Of a stretch of DNA of 64,000 nt, positions 21,701 through 31,800 are shown in pieces (within the stretch, counting starts at the first letter, position 1; each line of letters begins with the position of its first letter). The DNA is from Stentor roeselii (Eukaryota > Ciliophora > Heterotrichea > Heterotrichida > Stentoridae). The stretch spans positions 62,001 through 126,000 of the forward strand of contig RSEH01000013.1 in NCBI GenBank assembly GCA_006503475.1, written 5' to 3'. A program made the translations under genes and the position numbers. The notes below the pieces were generated by a model. The model made no database searches. It was not told the DNA's origin and saw only the letters and a list, made by a program, of their open reading frames with translations.

Positions 21701-23710
21701 TTTGCATAAAGAGTTACTGCAAGTAGAACAGCCTCCTAAGTCCCATAAACATGATTCGATGTTGCAGTTATTGTCGCAAGTTTCGTCCATCATTAGAAGT
21801 AGGCAGGTTTCGTTGAAAGTCTTGCAGGGTTCTGGGTTCCAATTAGTGATTGGATATGGAGACGTGCCTTGATAGACTAGGTTTCGCAGGATTTCTGAAT
21901 TTTCACATACTTGTCGACTGTAGTCGCATTCAGGTGTTATACAGGTTAGATCGCAAGAAGTTAGACTTTCACAATAGCTGCTGCAGAGACAGTCGAATCC
22001 ATCGAATCCGCATTCAGTGGTATAGCATTCAGACTGGCATATTCCGTCATTTATACTCAAAATTGGACATCCAGCTGCACATTCAAGGCAAGCCTGATTG
22101 TCATAAAGACATTTACTTTTATTACAAGTTTCTTCACATTTCCTATTGACCAGACTAGAAACCTCACAATCTTCACTGCAAGAGCAATCAGACCCATCGA
22201 ATCCGCACTCTGAAACAGTGCAGGCCACTTGACATTCTCCATTATTAATATCAGTCCATTTACACCCAGGAGCGCATTCTTGGCATTTAAAGTTGTCATA
22301 ATTGCAAAGAGGACTATTGCATTCAGAGTCACAAAGCGAGTTGCTAAGTTTTTGTGATGTGCAAGAAGATGGACATTGACAGTCTCCTGCATCATAAAAG
22401 CATTGACTATTGTTGCAGTCAGCGTCACAGGCCCCATTTCCGATCAGCCTTAAGTCGCATTGACAAGGAATGCAGTTGTTGTTGTCGAAGTTGCAGAGAT
22501 AATGGTTGCACTCTAAGTCGCATATGTTGTTGTTTAATTTTTCTGATGTGCATCCTGGCTGGCATAAACAGTCGAAGTCATCGTAAAGACAGCTTTGAGT
22601 ATTGCACTCGCTGTCGCATTTACCGTCACCCAGCAGGTATGGTGGGCACTCTGGATCACAAAATGAACAGTCTCCTGAATCGTAGATGCATTCGAATGTG
22701 TTGCAGGATTCTTCGCAGGTACCGTTTCCTTGGAATGAAGATAGACATCCAAGTGAACAAATACAATCATAGTCATCGAATAAACAGTCTTGCACATTGC
22801 ATTCACTTTCACAATTATCATTATGTCGATATGTACTATTGCATCCCGAAGCGCAGGTATTGCAAATATTTGCATCGAAGCCGCAATTTATATTGTTACA
22901 AGCAGCATCACAAAGTTGGTTACTTATCAAAAATGTATTGCAATACGAGGCACAGTCACAATCACCAAAATCAAAATAACATTCAATAGTCAGACATTGC
23001 ATATCACAATTTCCATCTCCAAGTAGGCTTCCCTGACATCCAGGAGCACATTCTAAACATTTTTCACTATCAAAATTACATTTTTCTGTATTGCATTCTG
23101 AGTCACAGTTATCATTACTTAGTAGATCATCAGTGCAGCCTGCCGCACATGAGCAGTCCCATCCATCCCAGTAGGCCTGGTCGTTAAAACAGTCATCATC
23201 ACAGATTCCATCTCCAACTTGAATTAAATAACAATTTTCAGATATCTGCAAATGAGAACAGTCCAAAAGGTCAAAGTTGCAGATCCGGTTTAGGCATTCT
23301 TCATTGCACACACCGTTTCCAAGCATTTCCATCTTGCATCCAGGGTTGCATTCATCAGCTTCCTGACAAGCTGTAGACTCTAGACATTCTGGGACTAGAC
23401 AAGCTGATTTACATGAAGGAAGATCTACCAAAAGACAATCTTTAGAGCAAAACCCACAGGATCCATAGTCCCACCCACATTGTCTGGTATTGCAAATCGA
23501 ATCACAATCTTTATTCATCAGCAGGTCAAGAGTACAACCTGAACTCAGACATAATTCAAAACAGTTTTGGTTTAGATTCTGGAAATTGCAAGCTTCCGAC
23601 ATGCACTCCAAATGACATTCTGTCGATTCTAACTACTTGAAAAGTACCATTGAAAGTGTGCATGAGCTCTGGCAAATAGCCTCGCTTGTGACAAACAAGA
23701 GGATTAACAT
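15797..23710 (-). CDS. Giant LNR-array / beta-helix / multi-membrane surface protein
   Basis: Two exons: 23710-23648 and 23632-15797, joined over a 15-nt intron, giving about 2,632 residues. Exon 1 encodes MLILLFVTSEAICQSSC, a short signal peptide that is missing if the intron is not removed. Residues ~15-640 carry around 18-20 Lin-12/Notch-type modules (C...G.C...CN...C.(F/Y)D..DC). About residues 690-2000 are a long series of short repeats rich in N-x-S/T and 'F.NN.A..GG' turns, typical of right-handed parallel beta-helix (Pmp/pectate-lyase-like) folds, with many glycosylation sites. Then come a Cys-rich stalk (CPSSAYCFGNYSMVPKKNYW) and 6-8 membrane helices, ending in an acidic/basic cytosolic tail. 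Such architecture is known for large ciliate membrane proteins of unknown role. Likely a surface receptor or adhesion protein. Confidence 0.88.
23633..23647 (-). other. 15-nt intron (phase 0, contains TAG)
   Basis: On the coding strand the bases are GTACTTTTCAAGTAG. Removing them joins an ATG-led signal-peptide exon to the LNR exon in frame; retaining them puts a TAG in frame. The form (GTA at the 5' end, AA at positions 10-11, TAG at the 3' end) is the same as in the introns at 44227 and 60938. Confidence 0.85.
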
Positions 23711-26365
23711 TATATGGAATTATTACCAGAGAATGAGGATTTTTATGTTTGAATGATTCAAAGTGAGAGTGAAGATGATGATTGAGAGTTGATGATAAAT
23801 GTCAGGATTTAATTTTAAGAAGAAGGGTGAATAGTTTAGACTTAAGAAGATGGATGAAACTTTTGAGGGGAATTATTTAAAAGGGAACTATTTTTTTAAA
23901 GCGTTTTTTGGTGAAATGTAGAGATAGGAGTTTCTTGTATTGAGAACTAAGTAGTGACTTAGGGGGACATGATTGAGGTGGTTTTATAAATGAAAGTTGA
24001 AGACTTGGGTATATATTCCATTTTTAATTATGTAAAGTAAATTTTTCTTAAGCTCAAATAAGGCATAAAACTGAATATATCATTTTAATAACTATACTTA
24101 TACTAAGAATAGAAAAAGAATTACATTGTTAACTTATGATTCACCTTGAATATATAAGTACATATAAATACCTTCTTCCTTTTTATTGGTTTGCATTGTG
24201 TTTAGATGCACCCATACACCTGATTGTTTAGTTACTGTTAAGCTACTAAATAAATATAGTCTCAGAATGCCTTAGCTTGTAGTACTCGCAGTGATACCCA
24301 CAATTACTGAATTTTTTTATTTATATGTTATAATAATAGGTTTTTATATATAGAGTAGTCTACAGAACAATCTCCTCATTTCTGTATAATTAAATGATTT
24401 TTTAATTAGCTTTATTTGGATAATTTTAAGAGTACCAAAATGCTGGTTATATTGATAGCGGATATTTTTTATTTCACTGCTAACATATTTATTTCCTTCT
24501 ATTCGAAAGGTAATTATTTTGATGATTATCAAACTGACAGAGCAGATTTTTTATTGATCGTAGTGGCTGAAGCTAATATTCTAACTACTCTAGGTTTCTT
24601 AAAGTTTGATTTGCAATCATATTAGATATTTGTTTAAGTTTTTCTCATACCTCAATTTATCTATAAGGAATTACTCTTAATAATAATCTTAACTAAATTA
24701 AAACTTGCCCTTTGCAAGTAGTGTGCAAGCTCGTGTAGATAAACAACAAAATATTCTCCAAGTAAATTTTCTCTCTCAAATCTGTCCGAATTAAAAAATT
24801 TTAAACATATTTGCTTTTTTAAGGTTTTTCCTGTTTGTTTTTTGGTAAACTCATAAATGGATGTTAGGAGTTACTCTTCAGAACACATTAATATGCGGCA
24901 AGTTAAAATTTTTTAAGGATTTCTGCCTTTCTTCGAAAAATCATTTTTATCTGTAGGAAAAAATAGTATTTATCAGCTTTCCCACATCTTATCAAACTTG
25001 AATGTATGGATCTCTCTGTTCTAATTATCTTTTTTTAAGTATTATAACCTCTACTTCGCCATTACCTAATCAATTCATATTCACCTACTTGGAAAAACAT
25101 TGATTGATTAAAAGATTTCTGATCTTTTGAAGAAGATTTTTTCAGAAGCGAAGCATCTTCCACAATCTTTTAATGCTTTATTCATATCAAAGGTACTTGG
25201 ATAGTTTGAAGATCGAAAAAATGATTATCAAGAATGTTCAGTTATTTTTGCGAAAAAAATAATGGAATATTAAAAGTTATGGATTAATCTTCAAAAGTAA
25301 TCATTCAAATTAATATCAAAAAACCAGCTTTGAATCAAGGTTTCTATTTTTCAATATATTCTGATATGTATAGTTTCGTTATACCTTATTACTTCACTAC
25401 TAATATATAGATTAAAGTTGAAAATTAACTGATTTATTTACTAGAAACGACTTAAATTTCTTGAGTCATCGATTTGTAACTTTGAATTTACTGCTTTTGA
25501 AATTTTAAGTCTTTATAAGTCGTTAAGTTAATTAAGTGAAAATATAAGATTCAATAAAATCTATTCATGGTTTTGAATAAATACTATACAAAGAAAGGCT
25601 ATATGATTAATAATTTGTATAAAATGTATAAGAAAAATGCTTTAGTAAAAGTTTTGATTGGGAATATATATCAATATATGGAAAAGCAAGGATATAGTAA
25701 TGCAAGCCATGAATGAGAGTTAAACAAGAAAAAGTAAAATTAATTTGTGGGTTAAGTTTTAAGTGCAATGCCCCAACTGCATGCAGAGTGCCACTGAAAG
25801 TTTCAAGATTAAGGATTGGATCTTTCTATTGATTAGAATTAAAATTTTAGGATAAAAACTTGAAGAAACTAACCTGTGGGTATTTAAGAAATACTTTTAA
25901 TAATCACGTAGTAGTCCCTGGTTATAATTCGTTGATGAATTACCTTGAAGACTATGGTTTATTATCCAATCGTAAAAAATTTCAATAATGGCTGGAATCG
26001 TGAGAAGCTTTTCACTTTCCTGAATATCTAACTTGATATTAATTCACTGATTGAGGTTCAGTTAATTAGCTCTAAGTATCATAGAAAAAATATAAATAAC
26101 AGACTACTTTCTAATTCAATTATCAGTTCTTTACAATCAGACACAAGTCACTAGTTTCAAAATAAAAAAATCAACAAAATTTAATTGCAAACTTCAATCA
26201 AAACACAGAAAAAGTTCATACTAAAACGAAACCAACCCTTTCACCCAACAAAAACTTCTCCCATCCATTCCGAACCTCAATAAAAATAATTCATCCAAAC
26301 CTCCTCCAAATAAAATCTATCCTCTCCAAAATAATCCAAATCCCTAAAACTCTTCCAAATTAAAA
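23711..26365. other. 2.65-kb gene-free AT-rich region
   Basis: This is by far the longest stretch without a convincing gene. It lies between the divergent starts of the LNR giant and the EF-hand gene. The first ~300 bases are purine-rich on the + strand, the middle is AT-rich with many stops in all frames, and the last ~170 bases are rich in A and C with almost no G. The only frames over 60 codons (around 24344-24625, on both strands) lack ATG starts with context and look like chance. I see no tRNA B-box, no transposon frame and no terminal inverted repeats. One nested hairpin at 25107-25174 stands out. It could hold long-range control for the giant gene, a structured RNA gene, or DNA removed or retained during macronuclear development. 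Confidence 0.6.
25107..25174. repeat. Nested inverted repeat (possible structured RNA)
   Basis: ATTAAAAGATT at 25107-25117 is the exact reverse complement of AATCTTTTAAT at 25164-25174, an 11-bp perfect stem. Inside it GAAGAT (25132-25137) pairs with ATCTTC (25155-25160), closing a loop of 17 bases. An overlapping local stem, AAAAGAT/ATCTTTT, is an alternative for the left arm. In AT-rich DNA short palindromes arise by chance, but an 11-bp arm with a second stem nested within it is uncommon. It could be part of a small RNA gene, a transcription terminator-like element or a protein-binding cruciform. Confidence 0.4.
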
Positions 26366-28687
26366 ATGTCCCTTCGAAAACTACGGTGCTTCTCACTCGG
26401 AAAAACATCAACCGACATCCGTTCAGCAGCAGAAACAAAAGCCGAGCGTAAAGACCACCCACCCCTCTACGAAAGCAGTTATCCATACCACGAGTCCCAG
26501 CGTAACCTTCCAAGAGTAAAAACTCTTCCCTTCCTAGTAAAAGACCCGATCGCAACACAAACCGAGTATTACCAAAAGCAAAACAAAAAACTTCAACTAC
26601 GTCAATCAATGTCCCGTCCAAAGTCTTCAGAACTTCAATTCGACAAACAAACCTTCGACAAAAACGTGAAAAACTCTTCAAAAAAACAGCAATTTTTAGA
26701 AGAACACAAAGAAAGAAAAGTCGACAAATACCACGTCTCAAAAGAAGTCGAACATAAAAAAGCTTCTCAAGAAACTCAACTAGTCCACATTGAGAAACAT
26801 TCGACACTTGAAGGAAAAGTTGACTTGAAAAAAGTTGCAGATATCAGAAGGACTATTCGAAGAAGATACGCAAATCGGAATGATTTTCGAAAGATTTTTA
26901 ATCAGTGGGATAAAAACAGCTCTGGAGTCCTTACTGCGCAGGAGGTCTTTGAAATGGTGAATAAAATCGGAATTCCTATCAATTTGCATGAAGCCAGGGT
27001 GTTAGTCGCCAGTGCAAATAAAAGCAATACAGGCTCTCTTAACTTGAATGAATTCATGGGACTTATCTTTGACCAGGATGATAAAATGAATGTGGACCTT
27101 TCGTTGTTGGCCGATGATGACGAGTCTAACTTGAAAATTATTGACTTGCATAATCAGGCTGTTAATAGGCACACGGAAATGATTCAAAATCAACTGAAAG
27201 GGTATTTGAAGGAAAAGTATCATGGACTTGCTCCTCAGTTGACGAGAAAGGATAAAAATAAAACTGGGAAAATCAATTTTGAGGACTTTGTCAGTGTTTT
27301 GAACAATATGGATGTTCCTTTGGCTCTTAGTTCCGAGAAGTCTTGGACTAGGCTTTTTCTTGAGTCGGCGGAAAAGAATGCTTTGGATTATAAAGGATTT
27401 TTGAAAAAACTTGAAATGTTTGAACCTCAGGAAATACAGCATGACTCGCCAGTGAATGAGGAAGAGGTTAGAGGTTTTAGTGAAACTGTCAAGTCACCTC
27501 AATTGATGAGTCAGGCTCCAGACCCTTTGGCTAGTTTGAATATATTGAATCGACAAAAGGTTCCAGTAAACCAACTCGACAACTTTTTCCTAAGAGCTCG
27601 AAAAATCCGTTTATTTCTTCGAGACAACATAAAATCAGAGCCAGAACTAATGGAAGAGCTAAAACAAAGAACCAAAAAATCAGTAATTTCCTTAACCGAG
27701 CTAAAAGACTACGTGATCGACAAGCTACAAGAGAAAAAAACAATGAAAATAACCAAAAAAGAACTCGAAGGTTTTCTCTCTTCCTACATCTACAACAAAG
27801 ACGGAGTAACCCCAATCGACGAAGTAGCAAAAAACATTTTCATGGAAGACACAAAAGCTTCATTCGAGCTTCACAAGTTTAAACGTGCGATTCCACCAAT
27901 CCGCGAAGGCCACGAGTTTAACCCAGAAGAAAGCGCGGGTGTTAAGCGAATTTTAAAAAGCATCGAGGAGAAATTTTTCGACCAGGGAAGTCAAAAAGCG
28001 AATGAAATCTTCAAAAAATTCGATCGAGACCGTGACGGGTTCATCACCGAAGAAGACCTGGAAAAGGCTTTAGTCATTAACCAGATAGTCCATCAACCTT
28101 TCGAGGTAAAGCAACTTATGGCTTTTCTTGATACCAATCATAATGGCTTCGTTACTTACAAAGAATTTAACGAAAAAATAAGGGCAAATATTTTAGTTGT
28201 CAATCATGATCGACTTCTGGAAAACCCTGAAAAATTCGCTTTGAGTCATCAACCTTCACTTGAGTTTTTAAAGACTCAACAGGGGAAAATAGGCTATTTT
28301 GGAAAAGTGCAGCAGGAATTGGTCAATGAGTTTAAACCTGATGATAAAATTATTCAGTTTATTTCGAATACGAGATATGGAGCTAAACCACCGCATCAGA
28401 ATACTTTTGTTAATTTTGAATGTGAGAAGGGGAAAATTGATGTTCCGAAAAAATTTGAACCTTTTAATATTGGAGCGGAGGAAAAGGAAAGGAAGTTGAG
28501 GGGAGATGTTTTGAGGGTTGAAGCGTTGAAGAAGAGTAGGGATGATCGAGCTGTTAGGCTTAAGGTCATTGAGGATAATGTTATTTTAAAGGATCAGGGG
28601 AAGATCTTTATGAGGGCTTTGAGTAAGGAGGAGTATGAAAAAAGATGTAAGCTCAGCTCGCCTTTTGCGAATATGTCTATTGAGTAG
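26366..28687 (+). CDS. EF-hand calcium-binding protein
   Basis: A 773-residue protein with a basic, disordered N-terminus (~170 residues) and several EF-hands. The canonical loops are DKNSSGVLTAQE and NKSNTGSLNLNE (pair 1), DKNKTGKINFED (pair 2, with a degenerate partner), and DRDRDGFITEED with DTNHNGFVTYKE (pair 3 near residues 545-610). Most loops keep Asp/Asn at positions 1, 3 and 5 and Glu/Asp at 12, so calcium binding is expected. The C-terminal ~130 residues are basic and without hands. The overall plan, three EF pairs separated by helical linkers, recalls large axonemal or cortical EF-hand proteins of ciliates (EFCAB6-like), but no orthologue can be named. The start ATG follows an A/C-rich, G-poor leader. 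Composition flips strongly along the gene: C/A-rich at the front and around the middle, G/T-rich at the end. Confidence 0.85.
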   Translation: MSLRKLRCFSLGKTSTDIRSAAETKAERKDHPPLYESSYPYHESQRNLPRVKTLPFLVKDPIATQTEYYQKQNKKLQLRQSMSRPKSSELQFDKQTFDKNVKNSSKKQQFLEEHKERKVDKYHVSKEVEHKKASQETQLVHIEKHSTLEGKVDLKKVADIRRTIRRRYANRNDFRKIFNQWDKNSSGVLTAQEVFEMVNKIGIPINLHEARVLVASANKSNTGSLNLNEFMGLIFDQDDKMNVDLSLLADDDESNLKIIDLHNQAVNRHTEMIQNQLKGYLKEKYHGLAPQLTRKDKNKTGKINFEDFVSVLNNMDVPLALSSEKSWTRLFLESAEKNALDYKGFLKKLEMFEPQEIQHDSPVNEEEVRGFSETVKSPQLMSQAPDPLASLNILNRQKVPVNQLDNFFLRARKIRLFLRDNIKSEPELMEELKQRTKKSVISLTELKDYVIDKLQEKKTMKITKKELEGFLSSYIYNKDGVTPIDEVAKNIFMEDTKASFELHKFKRAIPPIREGHEFNPEESAGVKRILKSIEEKFFDQGSQKANEIFKKFDRDRDGFITEEDLEKALVINQIVHQPFEVKQLMAFLDTNHNGFVTYKEFNEKIRANILVVNHDRLLENPEKFALSHQPSLEFLKTQQGKIGYFGKVQQELVNEFKPDDKIIQFISNTRYGAKPPHQNTFVNFECEKGKIDVPKKFEPFNIGAEEKERKLRGDVLRVEALKKSRDDRAVRLKVIEDNVILKDQGKIFMRALSKEEYEKRCKLSSPFANMSIE

Positions 28688-28805
28688 TTTAATCTAGTTA
28701 TTCTAGTAAATGAAGGTTAGGGGTTTTAGTTATTCTAGAGTTGTTTTAAGGGAGGGTTTAACCCATAAATCCACCTCAAAACTAAAAATATCTATTAAAA
28801 TTAAT

Positions 28806-31800
28806 CTACTTCAAAGTAGTAAATTTCCCAGTCGATTCATGATCCTGCACTTCAAACTGCATTAAAAACTCATCACGACTGACAAGTTCCTTCTTAACAT
28901 TCTCTATTTCAATAAATAAAACCCCTAATCCAAACCCAACAACCAAAAAAATCATTCCAACAGCAGAATTCCTAACAATTTTCCTAATCATCTTAACATC
29001 ATTTTTCGTTAAATCAAACAAAGTAACAATCATAGAAAAGCTAGCCTCCAACTTTTTGATACCCTTTTCCAACTTAGCAGCAAGTCCCAAATCCTGCCCA
29101 TTTCCATGAATCAAAATTTTCATTTCATCAATAAAAATTTTCTGCGAATGATAAGACCCAAACTTCAAAGTAGTCTGAGAACAATTTTCAAAACTATCAA
29201 GAAAAGAGCAAGATTCTTTAATCAAATAATCAAGACAGTCTTGATAATTATAATGACTGTTTAAATGAGTAGTTATTTCAAGGGTATGGCCTAGGAGGAA
29301 ATTTACTTCATCTAAAAAAATCAAGGCCATTTCTTTTTCATTGTGAATTTCGAGAAAATCGCTGAAGAGGTCTGAATAACCCGCTCCTGACTTGTGAAGT
29401 TCAGCCTCACGTGCCCAGGAAAATGATCGAATTGTTGCTGATCGAAGACCTGCGTAAAACCGAAAGTCTATCCGCATTTGAAGGATCGCTTCTAGGTTCT
29501 TGTAAAAGGAAAAATGAGCGACTAGGAAGTAAATCAGGATAAATATAGAAAAAATTAGAAGCTTGATATAAAATCGCTTTGATATTAGAGATGATAGAGA
29601 TTTGTTTGAGGTAAAGTCGAGTTTATCTTGAAATTGAGAATCGTGAAGTCTTCGGATTCTTTCTACTAGTTTTTTATAGAGAAATAGGTAAATTTTAGAG
29701 GGTTTTATTTGGATGTATGTCCAAAGGTTCTGGTTTACCTGTCGTAAAATGCAGAAACCGAGGAAAAAAATGAAAAATGATGAAAAAATAGGAAAAAGGG
29801 TGAAAAGGTTGAGAAGTAAGCAAGGGGTAAGCATTAAAGAAGCGTCATTTCTGATATTTTTATAAGAAATATAAGCACTTTCATTTGTGATTTTCTGTAA
29901 AGAGTAAAACCCGAGTTTTAACTGTGCCAAGATTTGATCCCTATCAGAAAAGTTTCCATTCATCAACTCAAAACCTCTTTCCACAAACATGTAAATCGCT
30001 TTAAACAAATTTTCCTTTCTTCGAACGAGTTTCAAGTCATGAACATCAAAAACATCAACAAGAGGTTCATGAAAAATATCTTTCAAATCATAAAGATCTC
30101 CATATTCCTGCATAGTTCTCAACCAGTACTGTGTGAAGTTCAAACTATTATAAAAGCTTTGATTATACTCAGAAAAAAGCCGACCGACAGTAAAGCCATG
30201 ATTGAGCAAGTCAATAGACCTCAAGTTCATAACAATTGCGCTTAAATGGTACCGATTTGAGCAGATATCATAAAGAGCTGTTGTTAAAGTCGTCTCTTCA
30301 AAATACTTCTCAAAGTAAAAAATGAGTCCAAGGTATGCAAAGACCTGCAAAGAAATTAACACCCAGAAACCTATTTTCAAAATTTTAACACCTTGAGCAA
30401 TTTTTTTACTTTGGCTTGAATATGATGACTGGGTTAGTCGAAGTTTTTCTTTTTGTTTCGCTACTTCTCGAGTTCCAACTATCAAAGGCTTGCCGATGTT
30501 TCCCTTTTCTTCAAAAAATCCTTCACCGAAGAACATTGATTTTCTTCTTTCACTTTGAATGGTCTGGCCTTTTAAAGTACTGGTAAAGGTGAAGAACTTG
30601 TCTTCTTTTCTCAGGTAAAGTAAAATCAAGGTAGTTTTATACCCTTGGATCTCATGAAAAGTAATAAAATAAAGGTCTTTAAAAGTCTCATAAAGCATTT
30701 CTTTCCCTTCATTCTCAGGTGTTAAAAACATGAACAAGTCAGAAAAAAGCTCTAGAATATTTTTCATACTTTTATGAATAATGCTCTGAAAAATCTCAGA
30801 TTTTGAAATAATTTCTCCGTCTTGTTTAAATATCACGAAACTCAGATCAGGTCTTTCTTCCATGTCAACCACGAACAAGCACCGACCCTTCACAAAAGTC
30901 GCTCGAAACCTTGCATTGACTTCAACAAGGTACCCAAAAAAGTTAAACAAAAATAATTTTTCATGAATAAAGCTGTCTGAATAACTGTAAAGTAAAAATT
31001 TCGTCAAGGTTTTTTTTGGTTGCCAAAGTTGGAATGGGATCAATTTTTGGAATTTTAATCCGAGTAAAATGTTTTCGTTTGGGTATTTTAACATGCTTAT
31101 GAAATAATCGTTTACTTGGGATATTTTGCAGAAGCTCTTTGGGCATCCTCCTAGAGTGACTTGGGAAAGAAAACGCCTTTCTCCTGTGATTTTTTCTAAA
31201 AAGTTATTTTTTACACTTTTATAAATCGTTGCTCTATTTTCTGATTTAAAACTAAAAAGATTATTTTGGAAACTCTCATGAAGGTCGATTAATTTCCGAT
31301 CAAATCCATAAGTTTTAAGTGATTTTTCGAAAAAATGATTTTTTTCGATGGTCTGTTCATGAAAAAGAAGGAAAATTTCAGTGATTTTTTTAGTATTTTC
31401 ATTTGAATTCGAGTTAAAACTCTCGAGGACTGAAATTAAAGTTTGACAAATCTGGTAATCGAAAAACTTCATTTTTTGAAGAGTTTCATTGAATTTTACT
31501 GAAGTTGCTTCAGGTCCAATATCGATTTGTTTAATCATTTTCGCGTAGGAGTAAAAGAAAAAATCACATTCAAGTCGAAATGGATAAGAAAACTGAACTT
31601 TATTCTTTTGAAAACCTTCAGGAGAATGGTCTGAAAATGGCATTTTTGACAATTTCACTGCAGCCAAGTTAAAATCTTCTAAAAACATCGCCAAAAAATT
31701 GAATTCCCAAATGTAAATCATTTTGAATTCTAAAAATTTTTTAGTGCCTTCAATAAACTTTCCTTGAATTATTCTGATTTTTTGTTGGTCTAGTTTTTGG

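Noticed and set aside
24344-24625. Possible short hydrophobic proteins in the large gene-free region.
   Set aside because: The + frame starts with TTG, has no start context, and the amino-acid mix is what random AT-rich DNA gives. No domain was seen.
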